NCBI RefSeq assembly: GCF_900089075.1
Contig: NZ_LT593746.1
Span: forward strand, 556,920 to 620,919
DNA: 64,000 nt
Direction: 5' to 3'
From: Vaginella massiliensis
Lineage (GTDB): Bacteria > Bacteroidota > Bacteroidia > Flavobacteriales > Weeksellaceae
The translations under genes were made by a program, and so were the position numbers. The notes below the pieces were generated by a model. The model saw only the letters and a list, made by a program, of their open reading frames with translations. It made no database searches and was not told the DNA's origin. How positions within the stretch are numbered: the first letter of the stretch is position 1; each line of letters starts with the position of its first letter. Shown piece after piece: positions 18,593-27,470 of this stretch.

Positions 18593-19687
18593 TTATTTAC
18601 CGTCCATTTGTTGTCTTAGCAAATCATAATATGCTTTGTTGATGATGCTCCAACTAAACTCTGTTTCGATTGCTTTTTTATTTTGTTCTATCAAATTTTG
18701 ATGGTTTTCCTTTTTCAGCTTGCGGTACAATTCTTTCACTTCGTCTGAGGTTGAGAAGTAAAAAGCGTTCTCTTTCAGCACACCAGCATTGAATTCGTTG
18801 CGATGAGCACAAATTAAGCAATTGGAAGCCATCGCCTCGAGCAGAGAAGGATTTGTGCCACCCACCGAATGCCCATGGAAATACAATCGCGAAAAATGGC
18901 GCAGGTTGTTGAGCTCCTGTAAATTGTAAATTCCGCCAACGAACCGAATGTTTACATACGATTCAAACTTAGATTTCAGATAATCACCAAAGTCTGTTTC
19001 GTGTTTTCCGACGACCAAAAATGGCTCTTTTCCGTCACTTTTTGCAACACCATCCAAAATCATTTCGAGGTTGTTTTCGGGCTCGAATCGCGCGATGAGC
19101 ATGCAGTATTTTTCCTTTTCGAGTTGGTATTTTGATAGAACTTCTTCGTTCGGATGTTCGAAAACATCTGCTCCGTATGCAATATAGGTCGAATCTTTTT
19201 GATACTTATTTTTAAGATAGGTTTGAATTCCTAATGAATCTGAAATCAAATGATCTGAATGTTTTGCTCCGAGTTTTTCGGCGTATTTCAAGAAGGTTTG
19301 AACTTTCTTAGAGTATTTAGAACGTTTCCATTCCAGACCGTCCATATTGGTAATGATTTTAGCTTTTTTGGGCATTAGCCACCACCAAATTGTACTGCTG
19401 GTATAGCCGAGTTGCAAAATGATATCGAAGTTGCGTTTGCGGGCATCCAATATGCAGTTGAGATCGTAGATAAATTGTCCGGCTGTGCCCAATTTGTCTT
19501 CTGGATCTTTGCAATGGATGAGTTTCACCCCTTTGTATTCTTGTTCTTTATAGGGGTGTAGCGATGAGTTGTAAACATAGACCTCTTCGCCTTGCTGAGC
19601 TAGGTAAACAGCAAAGAAATCTGCGAATTGCTCAAAACCACCGTGATAATTCGGAATGCCTCTGGTACCAAAGATTGCTATTTTCAT
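18593..19687 (-). CDS. Glycosyltransferase, DUF1972-containing GT4 type
   Basis: The 364-residue protein starts with KIAIFGTRGIPNYHGGFEQF, the signature of the DUF1972 N-terminal domain found in rhamnosyltransferase-like GT4 enzymes. The C-terminal Rossmann half contains the UDP/dTDP-sugar site SVGGTNPSLLEAMA with its EX7E-like glutamate. It would add a sugar to the growing lipid-linked repeat unit on the cytoplasmic side. Its start overlaps the stop of the next upstream gene by 4 bp, which suggests translational coupling. Confidence 0.9.
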   Translation of the reverse strand: MKIAIFGTRGIPNYHGGFEQFADFFAVYLAQQGEEVYVYNSSLHPYKEQEYKGVKLIHCKDPEDKLGTAGQFIYDLNCILDARKRNFDIILQLGYTSSTIWWWLMPKKAKIITNMDGLEWKRSKYSKKVQTFLKYAEKLGAKHSDHLISDSLGIQTYLKNKYQKDSTYIAYGADVFEHPNEEVLSKYQLEKEKYCMLIARFEPENNLEMILDGVAKSDGKEPFLVVGKHETDFGDYLKSKFESYVNIRFVGGIYNLQELNNLRHFSRLYFHGHSVGGTNPSLLEAMASNCLICAHRNEFNAGVLKENAFYFSTSDEVKELYRKLKKENHQNLIEQNKKAIETEFSWSIINKAYYDLLRQQMDGK

Positions 19688-20865
19688 GCGGTATATTTCT
19701 TGATGACTTGGTGTACATTTTGTACATATTTCTTGACGTCGAACTTTCGATTTACGCGTTCGAAACCATTCTCTCCGAATGATTCTATTTTTTGCGGCTC
19801 ATTAGCAAGCAGTTCTAATTTGTTGACCAAGTCGTCGACATTGTTGGGTATAAATTTGTAGCCTGTAACCTGGTCGTCTACGATTTCGGTTAAACCTCCA
19901 TGATTGGCTGCTACTACAGGTTTTTTGGTCAACATCGCTTCTATTGCCACCAACCCAAACGGTTCGGGTTCCATAGACGGGATTACAGCAATATCCATGA
20001 CTTGCCAGTAGGGATAAACATTTTTCACGAAAGGTACAATTTTTACCTTATCACCTATTGCATAGGTTTTTATTTTGTTTTCTATATGCGTCAAAAAATC
20101 TTCTTTCCCGGGTACTGGCGAGCCTACAAACAAAAGTCTCACATTTGGATTGTTTTGCTGTATTCGGTAGAAAGCATCGACGAGCAATTCGATTCCCTTG
20201 CGTTCACTTATCCTACCAATGTTGCCATAAATGAGGGTTTGGTCGTTGGCGTCTGGAAATAAGGAAGATTTTAACTGATTCACACTTTCGGGTGATGCGA
20301 GCTTTATCGTTAATTCAATTCCATTGTACACCAAATTGGATTTTGATTGCATGATTTTGTCCTGTCCGACCCAACTTTCTAACGTCGTTCTCGAATTATA
20401 AATGACCTCATCAACCAGCTTAGATTTTACAATTTTATGGTAAATTCTGACGAAGGTTTTGGGCGATTCTATAATCTCGTGACAATGCCAAATGTGATGA
20501 ATTTTGAACCAAAAACGATAGGCATTACCCAGCATTACCGAAAATGCATTGGAATAGATCAACGGTACATTGTTTTTCTTAATCAGTTTGTGCAGGTGAT
20601 AGACACTTGCAAACGAATGGTATGCCAAATGCATAAGATATAGCGGATGGAACATTCGTTTATGCAATTTCAGAACAGGGATAAAATGGTATTCTATCCC
20701 ATGTTTTTCTAGCTCTTTGTCTAGTAAACCCGGCTTTTGCATGATGACGATAGGGTCTATATCGTAATTGTTTTTTAGTCCAACGACCAAATCTAGAAGC
20801 GTTTTGTCTGAGCCGTACAATTCAGACGATTGGTTGATGAATATGATTTTTGTTTTATGATTCAT
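19684..20865 (-). CDS. Glycosyltransferase family 4
   Basis: The 393-residue GT-B enzyme has an N-terminal acceptor half (INQSSELYGSDKTLLDL) and a C-terminal donor half with GNIGRISERKGIELLVDAF and PSMEPEPFGLVAIEAMLTKKPVVA, which is the GT4 nucleotide-sugar site with both conserved glutamates. Donor and acceptor are unknown. Both ends overlap neighbours by 4 bp (ATGA type), placing it in the coupled chain Wzx-Wzy-GT4-GT(DUF1972). Confidence 0.92.
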   Translation of the reverse strand: MNHKTKIIFINQSSELYGSDKTLLDLVVGLKNNYDIDPIVIMQKPGLLDKELEKHGIEYHFIPVLKLHKRMFHPLYLMHLAYHSFASVYHLHKLIKKNNVPLIYSNAFSVMLGNAYRFWFKIHHIWHCHEIIESPKTFVRIYHKIVKSKLVDEVIYNSRTTLESWVGQDKIMQSKSNLVYNGIELTIKLASPESVNQLKSSLFPDANDQTLIYGNIGRISERKGIELLVDAFYRIQQNNPNVRLLFVGSPVPGKEDFLTHIENKIKTYAIGDKVKIVPFVKNVYPYWQVMDIAVIPSMEPEPFGLVAIEAMLTKKPVVAANHGGLTEIVDDQVTGYKFIPNNVDDLVNKLELLANEPQKIESFGENGFERVNRKFDVKKYVQNVHQVIKKYTA

Positions 20866-22091
20866 TTTTTCAGTATTTCATAATAAGCAATGAGTCCGCC
20901 TACAAACAAAGATTTGTTATCCAATTTCAAATAATAGCCCAAGAAAACCAGGGTAGAAATAATCAGGAAAATCCCAGTGCTATTCAACAAGAGTTTGATG
21001 TTGTTTTGCAACGGATCTCGAGAAATGCTACCATACCAAATGAGGTAAAACATGCTGCTGAAGTAGACAAGCAGTCCTATGATCCCGGTTTTTAGCAGAA
21101 TAGTAGTGTAGCCATTATGCAAAATTGGGGCATGGCGTACCTTTGTGCCATCGTTGGTATACATCAGTGATCCGTAATTTACCGTTGCGCCAAATCCGTT
21201 CCCAAACCAAATGCCTGCGTCTTCTCTATTGAGCATTTGCTTTATGGTGACTTTGGTTTCGTAAGACCTAAAGTTGTCGTGAAAGCGACTCGAATTGTCA
21301 TTTTTCACATACGGATCGTAGATTTCTCGGGGTGAATTTTTTATTTTATAAAAAAAGTTTTCAATTCCTGTAGCATTACGGGCAGGATTCATGTCGTAAA
21401 TGATTTTGTATCCTATTCCTATTATGAGGATTAATACAGAAAGTATGATGATTCTTTTTCTCGTCAATCTATACAAGCCGAGTAATCCAAAGGTGACCAA
21501 TGCAAATTGGATGATGTTGGTTCTTGCAAAATAGAGACAGAGAGACGTTGTGATGATTCCGATAAAAATCCATCTTTTTCTCTGAGAAAAATCGAGCGTA
21601 AATTTTTTGTGAAACAACAATATGATAAGCGCAAATGTTTCGAGATCAGAAAAATATCCGCCGTAATGCCTCACTTGGCTCACGTATCGTATGTGGTGTA
21701 CAACAAATGCATTCGCGAGTATGACGAGGTGAACAATAGCAATGATCAGTGCGCAATAGATGACCGTTTTGAAGAAATTATTGTCTTTCGTTCGGAAGCA
21801 TTGATACCCAATCATGAGTCCGACGATTGGCTTCAAGAAATACGATAAATCCCTAAAAATGACGTAGGCATCGTAATCGTAAAACAAAGACCGTAGGATT
21901 CCGATGAGGCATAGGATAGCAAAGAATGAAACATAGATGAGAAAAGATTTAGAATAGTAACGTTTAACCGTTAGTGCAAACACTACAATCCATACAAAAA
22001 AACTCAATTCGTAAATGTTGATATAGCTAAAAGCTATAGCAACGAAGAACAAAAGTTGATATGCCCAGTCGCGATTCAGAACGAATTTCAT
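20862..22091 (-). CDS. O-antigen polymerase-like membrane protein (Wzy candidate)
   Basis: This 409-residue protein has ten or more predicted membrane helices and one large loop (about 235-335) containing FHDNFRSYETKVTIKQM and WFGNGFGATVNYG, then HNGYTTILLKTGIIG. This matches the O-antigen ligase/polymerase superfamily. Its position directly after the flippase gene and before the glycosyltransferases, with 4-bp overlaps at both ends, makes it the better Wzy polymerase candidate of the two such proteins in the locus. Confidence 0.82.
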   Translation of the reverse strand: MKFVLNRDWAYQLLFFVAIAFSYINIYELSFFVWIVVFALTVKRYYSKSFLIYVSFFAILCLIGILRSLFYDYDAYVIFRDLSYFLKPIVGLMIGYQCFRTKDNNFFKTVIYCALIIAIVHLVILANAFVVHHIRYVSQVRHYGGYFSDLETFALIILLFHKKFTLDFSQRKRWIFIGIITTSLCLYFARTNIIQFALVTFGLLGLYRLTRKRIIILSVLILIIGIGYKIIYDMNPARNATGIENFFYKIKNSPREIYDPYVKNDNSSRFHDNFRSYETKVTIKQMLNREDAGIWFGNGFGATVNYGSLMYTNDGTKVRHAPILHNGYTTILLKTGIIGLLVYFSSMFYLIWYGSISRDPLQNNIKLLLNSTGIFLIISTLVFLGYYLKLDNKSLFVGGLIAYYEILKK

Positions 22092-23332
22092 GCTACACTA
22101 TTTTTTAGATTCGTCTTCAAATGATAAATGTACAGTATAATCACCAAGATTTCTACCAAGAACATCGAAATAAATGCTCCCCACAATCCATAATATTTTA
22201 TACCCAGACACAATACCAAAAAATTGATTGTACTAGACAGGTAAATAATTTTTGTATAAATAGAAGTCATATTGAGGGAAAACAACAATTGGCGAAGTGC
22301 CTGTGAGAACACCAAAACGAGAGGAAGCAATAGGGCTAACCTCAGCAACGGAACAATGAAAGAGAAAAACGTCTCATTCACATTGAAGTAGTGCAGAATA
22401 TCATTTGCCAACACAAAAACAAGCAATACACCAAGCGCGATAATGCCCAAATTTGCCAAATGATATTGTTTCCAGTTTTTTATACCAAGCGCCAAATTTC
22501 GGCTGATTTCATCACAAACAGAGGCATAGCTAAAGTTGAAAAACATGAAAATAAAGGTCCTGAATACGCTGAATATTTGCTCTATAATTCGATAAATCCC
22601 AGCACTGGCATTGCCCAAAATAGTTCCCACGATGATGATCGGAACAAACTGATAGATGGATAAACAAAATTCTGATATGCAGATATGGAGGTCTTTTTTC
22701 AGAATGCCAATTCCTCTTTTTAGGTTTTGCTTGTTGATGGTGATATGAAACGATTTTCTAAAATACAATAATGCGATAAAGTAAACCAATACACCGCTGG
22801 TTCCCAAAAAAAAGTTTGCCCAAACATAATCTTCATAGGTCTGGACAAAAACATAGACCAAGCCGATGTATAGGGTTTTGCTCAAGACGTTGAGCACAGA
22901 AATTAGTTTGAAGTTTTCCAAACCTTGTAAAATCCAATTCGGATTCAGAAATTGTGAAACGACAATAGCAAGGCTCAACAAATAAAGTTTCTTTTCCTTT
23001 ATCACCGGCAAACCAATAATCACAAGACAAAAAGTTAGAAGAATCACCAACAACAAAATGAATTTGTAGGCATAAATACTGCTGATGATTTTAGAAAGCT
23101 TTTGGGTATTTTTACGATAAATTGCAATTGCTTTTGTGCCTTGCAGATAAGAGCTGTAGTCTACTAGACAGTTCAAAATAAGGCAAATAGAAAATGCAAT
23201 TCCAATTTTACCCACGCCTTCTTCTTTGCAAACACGAATCAGGTAGGGTAAAACAATTAATGGACTCAGCAAATTGATAGATTGACCGAGTCCATAAATT
23301 AAAAAATTGGATATTTTTTTTGAAATCTTCAT
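22088..23332 (-). CDS. Oligosaccharide flippase (Wzx-like)
   Basis: I start at the ATG at 23332, giving 414 residues beginning MKISKKISNFLIYGLGQ; the longer frame to 23392 would run into the upstream wzz-like gene. Twelve or so hydrophobic helices span the length, with the MATE-like polysaccharide synthesis motif LLSPLIVLPYLIRV near the N-terminus. Wzx proteins move undecaprenyl-diphosphate-linked repeat units across the inner membrane. The gene is 13 bp downstream of the Wzz-like gene and overlaps the Wzy candidate by 4 bp. Confidence 0.88.
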   Translation of the reverse strand: MKISKKISNFLIYGLGQSINLLSPLIVLPYLIRVCKEEGVGKIGIAFSICLILNCLVDYSSYLQGTKAIAIYRKNTQKLSKIISSIYAYKFILLLVILLTFCLVIIGLPVIKEKKLYLLSLAIVVSQFLNPNWILQGLENFKLISVLNVLSKTLYIGLVYVFVQTYEDYVWANFFLGTSGVLVYFIALLYFRKSFHITINKQNLKRGIGILKKDLHICISEFCLSIYQFVPIIIVGTILGNASAGIYRIIEQIFSVFRTFIFMFFNFSYASVCDEISRNLALGIKNWKQYHLANLGIIALGVLLVFVLANDILHYFNVNETFFSFIVPLLRLALLLPLVLVFSQALRQLLFSLNMTSIYTKIIYLSSTINFLVLCLGIKYYGLWGAFISMFLVEILVIILYIYHLKTNLKNSVA

Positions 23333-23345
23333 GAAGATTTCGTGT

Positions 23346-24272
23346 TTAACGGATTTTTCTGAAAGCCGAAAACAGGATAAATAAAACCACAAAAAAGATG
23401 GGTAAAACGAATTTAAATTTACCCAAAATACTGGTTTTCCCTTCCAAGTTCAACGAGCTAGACATTGGGGTTACAATGTAATCGAGGTTGTGTAAATGAA
23501 CTTTCAGTTCGTGGTTCCGTTGACTTAATTCTATTTTTTGCGTAATCAAATCGTTCAACGAAGACTTTTCGGAAGAGTAAATTGTAGCACCAGTTCCTGT
23601 TCCCAAAGGCACACTATTCAGAATATTATCAATCTGTCGAATAGTAGAATCGTTGATCGCGATTTGATTCTTCATATTACGCTCAATTTCAACGCGTAAA
23701 ATTTGGTAATAATCACTCGCGTTGATGTATTGCACAACTTTCTGAATCACATCTTGGTTCAACATTTTCTTCGATCGAATGGTAAGCAGGTGATTCTTAT
23801 AATTTTTACTCGTAGCATAATCTTCAATCACCTTTCGTGCATCGGCATTTTCTGATAGGGTTTTGAAGGTGTTGTAATACACTTCTTCCTCATTCAGAAA
23901 ACGATAAATATCCACAATCGGTTCTACTTTTACTTCTATTATTTTATCTTCTGGGTTCAACCCCACCGATTGTAAGAAGGGTAGGTCGCCTAGCTCGATT
24001 TTAGAATTGAGCTGATTTACTTTTTCGTAAAAATAATCTACCGTCTGAAAGTTGGGCATCATGATGATGTTGCTTTCATATTTTTTATTGTATTGGTCTA
24101 TAAAATAGCCAATTACTCCACCAGCAATAAGCAATGTTAATAGTACAAAAAACTTGCGTTTGATGAATAAGACAATCGAATAAAAAAAGGCAGAAATTCT
24201 TTGAAAGCTATTGTTTATAGAGCGCGAAACGTCTATAAAGTCTATTTCTTTCTTATCGGTAGAGTTTTGCAT
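23346..24272 (-). CDS. Wzz-like polysaccharide chain-length regulator
   Basis: The 308-residue protein has two membrane helices, one near residues 38-58 and one near 285-303, flanking a large periplasmic domain rich in charged helices. That is the class 1 polysaccharide copolymerase layout. No cytoplasmic tyrosine kinase domain is attached. In Wzx/Wzy pathways such proteins oligomerise around the polymerase and set chain length. It is the first gene of the minus-strand run Wzz-Wzx-Wzy-GT4-GT. The central domain is divergent, so the call rests on topology and context. Confidence 0.75.
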   Translation of the reverse strand: MQNSTDKKEIDFIDVSRSINNSFQRISAFFYSIVLFIKRKFFVLLTLLIAGGVIGYFIDQYNKKYESNIIMMPNFQTVDYFYEKVNQLNSKIELGDLPFLQSVGLNPEDKIIEVKVEPIVDIYRFLNEEEVYYNTFKTLSENADARKVIEDYATSKNYKNHLLTIRSKKMLNQDVIQKVVQYINASDYYQILRVEIERNMKNQIAINDSTIRQIDNILNSVPLGTGTGATIYSSEKSSLNDLITQKIELSQRNHELKVHLHNLDYIVTPMSSSLNLEGKTSILGKFKFVLPIFFVVLFILFSAFRKIR

Positions 24273-24322
24273 GGGTGTGTTTAATTTTTTGGATTAAATT
24301 ATAAATAATTATAGTTATAAAA

Positions 24323-24348
24323 AAAACCTTGAACAATTCCAAGGTTTT
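24323..24348 (-). terminator. Rho-independent terminator after the DUF6341 gene
   Basis: A 9-bp stem (24323-24331 with 24340-24348) encloses an 8-base loop. Read on the minus strand it ends in a run of eight T residues, 28 bp after the small membrane protein gene. Confidence 0.75.
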
Positions 24349-24375
24349 ATTTCATATAAATTGACAAAAGGTCTT

Positions 24376-24564
24376 TTACCAACCGTTGTATTTCTTTTCG
24401 TTGTCGTTACCAAATTTTATCAACTGCAAACACCACCAAACAAGCATGACGCAGCCAACTACAAACAAGATCCAATCCAATGGAGTTCCGATCAATTCTA
24501 ATAGCCCGTAAGTCCAAGTGAAAAAATCACCAATCGCAAAAATTATATCTGTAATTAATCCCAT
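24376..24564 (-). CDS. Small membrane protein, DUF6341-like, 62 aa
   Basis: The protein has two hydrophobic stretches (about 3-25 and 31-50) followed by a short charged tail. Similar 60-70-residue proteins sit next to DUF6427 genes in many Flavobacteriia and have sometimes been mislabelled as uracil phosphoribosyltransferase. Here it is transcribed away from the DUF6427 gene from a shared 41-bp gap. A TAAATTTG box (24593-24600, minus strand) could drive it. The function is unknown. The conservation is my recollection, not a search result. Confidence 0.7.
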   Translation of the reverse strand: MGLITDIIFAIGDFFTWTYGLLELIGTPLDWILFVVGCVMLVWWCLQLIKFGNDNEKKYNGW

Positions 24565-24605
24565 GATTATTCGTTTAATCCTTAATTTGCAACAAATTTA
24601 TAAAA

Positions 24606-25550
24606 ATGTTGGATAAACTACTATCTAAAAAGCTTTTTTTTATACAGATAATTATCATTGTCTTTACTAGCGGTTTGGGAATCTTGCTCGTCAACACCGA
24701 TTCTTATCTGCAACGATACAGCATTGCCATTGCACTTTTTGCCTTTAATTGGTATTTGATTGTTTCATATTTTAATGAAGATCAATCTCTTAAAGAAAAC
24801 AACTATGCAATCTGGTTTTATAGCATTTGGATGATTCCGTTTACTCAATTCTTCATCGACTACCGTTTTGCCTTTGCTTTGCTGTTGATGAATTGGGTCA
24901 TGATAAAAGTGTTGCAATACGAAGACGACAAGAACGATGTGCGCTCTGCTTTCGAAATTGGGCTGTTCTTGGTGACTGCTTCTTTTTTCTTACCACCTAT
25001 CGCTTATTTATACCCTATTTTATTGGTTTATTTCCTCAGCCTTAGAAGCATCAACAGTTCTATTTATTGGATGTATTTCGTTGGTTTTGCGATACCAATA
25101 TTGGCAATTGTGCAAATCCTCTATTTGCTCGATTATACGTTTATGTTCGATTATTATACCGAAAGATTCATGCTCGATTTTGCCCAATGGAACAACTATT
25201 TCGTATTGCTTATGCCTATTCTCGTTGTGCTTATTTTGGCGATTATCGATCATATCATGAATCAGAACAAACAGTCGGCAAACCGTAAACGAATGTACAT
25301 TTTGATGATTGGTTTCTTGATGTTTTGGCTTGTACTCTTCTTTTTGTTCAATGCTCAATACACTTATTATCTTGCATTTTTGGCTTTACCCATGAGTATC
25401 ATGCTCGGCAAATATGTAAAACACCTCAAATCGAATTTCAATATTTTTAAAAATGCAATTCTGATTGGTTTTTTGGTGCTGATGATTTTATACACCTTTC
25501 TCAACAAGATGCCTAAAATCTACAGCCTCTTTGGTGAGGTAACGATATAA
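24606..25550 (+). CDS. DUF6427 family membrane protein
   Basis: This 314-residue protein has about nine hydrophobic helices and little soluble sequence. The pattern (N-terminal FIQIIIIVFTSGLGILL, a central LRSINSSIYWMYFVGFAIP and a C-terminal MSIMLGKYVKHLK) matches the DUF6427 family of Flavobacteriia as I remember it. No catalytic motif is visible; a transport or envelope role is only a guess. Its last 63 bp overlap the 3' end of the facing lpxH gene in another frame. Without a gap, convergent transcripts here must overlap. Confidence 0.75.
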   Translation: MLDKLLSKKLFFIQIIIIVFTSGLGILLVNTDSYLQRYSIAIALFAFNWYLIVSYFNEDQSLKENNYAIWFYSIWMIPFTQFFIDYRFAFALLLMNWVMIKVLQYEDDKNDVRSAFEIGLFLVTASFFLPPIAYLYPILLVYFLSLRSINSSIYWMYFVGFAIPILAIVQILYLLDYTFMFDYYTERFMLDFAQWNNYFVLLMPILVVLILAIIDHIMNQNKQSANRKRMYILMIGFLMFWLVLFFLFNAQYTYYLAFLALPMSIMLGKYVKHLKSNFNIFKNAILIGFLVLMILYTFLNKMPKIYSLFGEVTI

Positions 25551-26312
25551 AGTAAATTTCTCGCCGTCGAATTCGCCATAGGTAAAATAATCGATCCAAT
25601 CGCCAAGATTGATGTGTTTTGCCTCGTCTAGATCGATCACCATGGGCAAATGACGATGACCATACACGAGATAATCATAATGCTGTGCTGCCAATTGCCG
25701 TTTGCTATATTGGATGAGCCACTCGTTGTCGGCACCCAAATAATAGACATCTTCTTCACCCGAAATCAACTTGTTTTTACGCGAAATGGTGATGCCCAAC
25801 CACATCGCCAAATCGGGATGAAGTAAATAAAATAGAAATTGATTGATCTTGTTGGTAAAAACCCGCTTCATACGCTTGTAGCCTTTGTCACCTGGACCTT
25901 TGCCATCGCCATGCGTGATGAAGAATTTTTTACCATTGATGATGAAAGTCTGTTTGTCTTCGAATTGCAAAAGCCCAATTTCATTCACCAAATAATCTTT
26001 CATCCAAAGATCGTGATTCCCGAAAAAGAAATAAATCGGAATTCCAGCATCGCTCAATTCGGCTAATTTTCCCAAAACACGAACAAATCCTTTGGGAACA
26101 ACATAGCGATATTCGAACCAAAAATCGAACAAGTCGCCCACCAAAAACAAGGCACCACAATCGTGCTGAATCTCATTGAGCCATCGAACAAACAACTTTT
26201 CTCGCTCGAGACTGGCTTGCTCGTTGGGCGCACCAAAATGATGATCCGATGCAAAATAGGCTTTTTTGCCCGCCACAAGTTCGAGAATTATGGGTTGTCC
26301 GATGCCAGCCAT
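25488..26312 (-). CDS. lpxH: UDP-2,3-diacylglucosamine diphosphatase (LpxH-like)
   Basis: I choose the ATG at 26312 (274 residues); the longer frame to 26420 lies wholly within queD and encodes nothing recognisable. Calcineurin-like phosphoesterase motifs occur in order: SDHHFG, GDLFDFWFE, GNHDLW, THGDG and GHRHLP. LpxH hydrolyses UDP-2,3-diacylglucosamine to lipid X in lipid A synthesis at the inner membrane. The start overlaps the end of queD by 25 bp, and the 3' end overlaps the facing DUF6427 gene by 63 bp. Confidence 0.9.
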   Translation of the reverse strand: MAGIGQPIILELVAGKKAYFASDHHFGAPNEQASLEREKLFVRWLNEIQHDCGALFLVGDLFDFWFEYRYVVPKGFVRVLGKLAELSDAGIPIYFFFGNHDLWMKDYLVNEIGLLQFEDKQTFIINGKKFFITHGDGKGPGDKGYKRMKRVFTNKINQFLFYLLHPDLAMWLGITISRKNKLISGEEDVYYLGADNEWLIQYSKRQLAAQHYDYLVYGHRHLPMVIDLDEAKHINLGDWIDYFTYGEFDGEKFTLYRYLTKEAVDFRHLVEKGV

Positions 26313-26740
26313 TCGCAGTAGGAATTTTCGGTTTCGTGTAGCTTTAGAGAAACAAGTTCGATATCTGAAGGTAAAAGCGGTTTCAACGTATCTACAATCC
26401 ACAAAATCATGTTTTCGCACGATGGTTGATAAGGCGTGAATACCACGTGATGCCCTTGCGACAAGAGTTTTTCACCAAGTACTTTATGTGGTGAATTTTC
26501 GTTCAACAAGATAGCATGGTCAAACACCTCGACAACGGCTTTGTTCACGATCTTTTTCAAATCGCCAAAATCCATCACCATTCCCAACTTTACATCATCG
26601 GTGTTTTGCGATGGCGTTCCTTTTACCGTTACATACAATTTGTACGAGTGACCATGAATGTTTTTACACTTTCCATCATAGCCATACAAGGCGTGAGCTG
26701 TTTCGAATGTGAATGCTTTGGTTAAACGAATGATTTTCAT
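26288..26740 (-). CDS. queD: 6-pyruvoyltetrahydropterin synthase / 6-carboxytetrahydropterin synthase QueD
   Basis: The 150-residue protein has the zinc histidines (FETAHAL and NIHGHSYKL), a cysteine in GKCKNIHGHS and the C-terminal VSLKLHETENSYCEW segment with the substrate-binding glutamate. QueD makes 6-carboxy-5,6,7,8-tetrahydropterin on the way to queuosine. The other queuosine genes are not nearby. A TAACTTTG box (plus-strand 26769-26776) lies upstream of its ATG. It overlaps lpxH by 25 bp and is divergent from the comF-like gene. Confidence 0.92.
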   Translation of the reverse strand: MKIIRLTKAFTFETAHALYGYDGKCKNIHGHSYKLYVTVKGTPSQNTDDVKLGMVMDFGDLKKIVNKAVVEVFDHAILLNENSPHKVLGEKLLSQGHHVVFTPYQPSCENMILWIVDTLKPLLPSDIELVSLKLHETENSYCEWLASDNP

Positions 26741-26777
26741 TAACTTTAAATAATTGGTAAATTTTTGGCAAAGTTAC

Positions 26778-27446
26778 ATGGAATTCAAGATAATCCTAAA
26801 TTCTTTGATCGATTTATTTTTCCCACATCGCTGCATTGGGTGCGACGAAGTTTTGCCCAAACAAGATTATCTTTGTTTAAGTTGTTTACAAAAATTGAGC
26901 TATACCTATTTTCCGTTGAACAACGACAATCTGGCTTACCATAAGTTACGATCGCTATGCGAGTTGGAGTCGGCTACCGCTGTTTTTTATTTCAGAAAAG
27001 AGAATATTTCACAGCAGATTTTACATGCAATTAAATATAAAAACCAAGCAGCATTAGGAAAATTTTTTGTACCAAAACTCGACTTAAATGATCAGCGATT
27101 CGATGGGATAATTCCCATGCCGATACATCACAAACGCCTGAAAGAAAGAGGATATAATCAGGTTTTGCCATTTGCCAACGAGTTGGCAGAGGTCTTGCAA
27201 ATTCCAGTTTTGGATGAGGTGATCGTCCGACAAAAACATCTGAAAACTCAAACCAAAAAACATCGTGAAGCTCGTTTTCAGTCGTTAGAAAATACCTTTC
27301 TGCTAAAACAAATTCCACCAGACGGGCATTATATTTTGGTCGACGACGTGCTCACGACAGGATCTACCTTGGCTCATTGTGTCAATCTTTTTCAAACTTA
27401 TCCAAAAATTAAAATAAGCATCATCACCTTGGCATATACCATTTAA
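26778..27446 (+). CDS. ComF family phosphoribosyltransferase-like protein
   Basis: The ATG at 26778 gives 222 residues beginning MEFKIILNSLIDLFFPHRC. An N-terminal zinc-binding pair (CIGC ... CLSC) is followed by the phosphoribosyltransferase core with IPMPIHHKRLKERGYNQ and the PRPP loop ILVDDVLTTGST. ComF proteins help natural transformation in some bacteria, probably at single-stranded DNA handling in the cytoplasm, and are also widespread in non-competent species. The upstream alternative start at 26754 would overlap the queD promoter region. Confidence 0.9.
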   Translation: MEFKIILNSLIDLFFPHRCIGCDEVLPKQDYLCLSCLQKLSYTYFPLNNDNLAYHKLRSLCELESATAVFYFRKENISQQILHAIKYKNQAALGKFFVPKLDLNDQRFDGIIPMPIHHKRLKERGYNQVLPFANELAEVLQIPVLDEVIVRQKHLKTQTKKHREARFQSLENTFLLKQIPPDGHYILVDDVLTTGSTLAHCVNLFQTYPKIKISIITLAYTI

Positions 27447-27470
27447 TCCGAAAATTCCTAACTTGCACCC

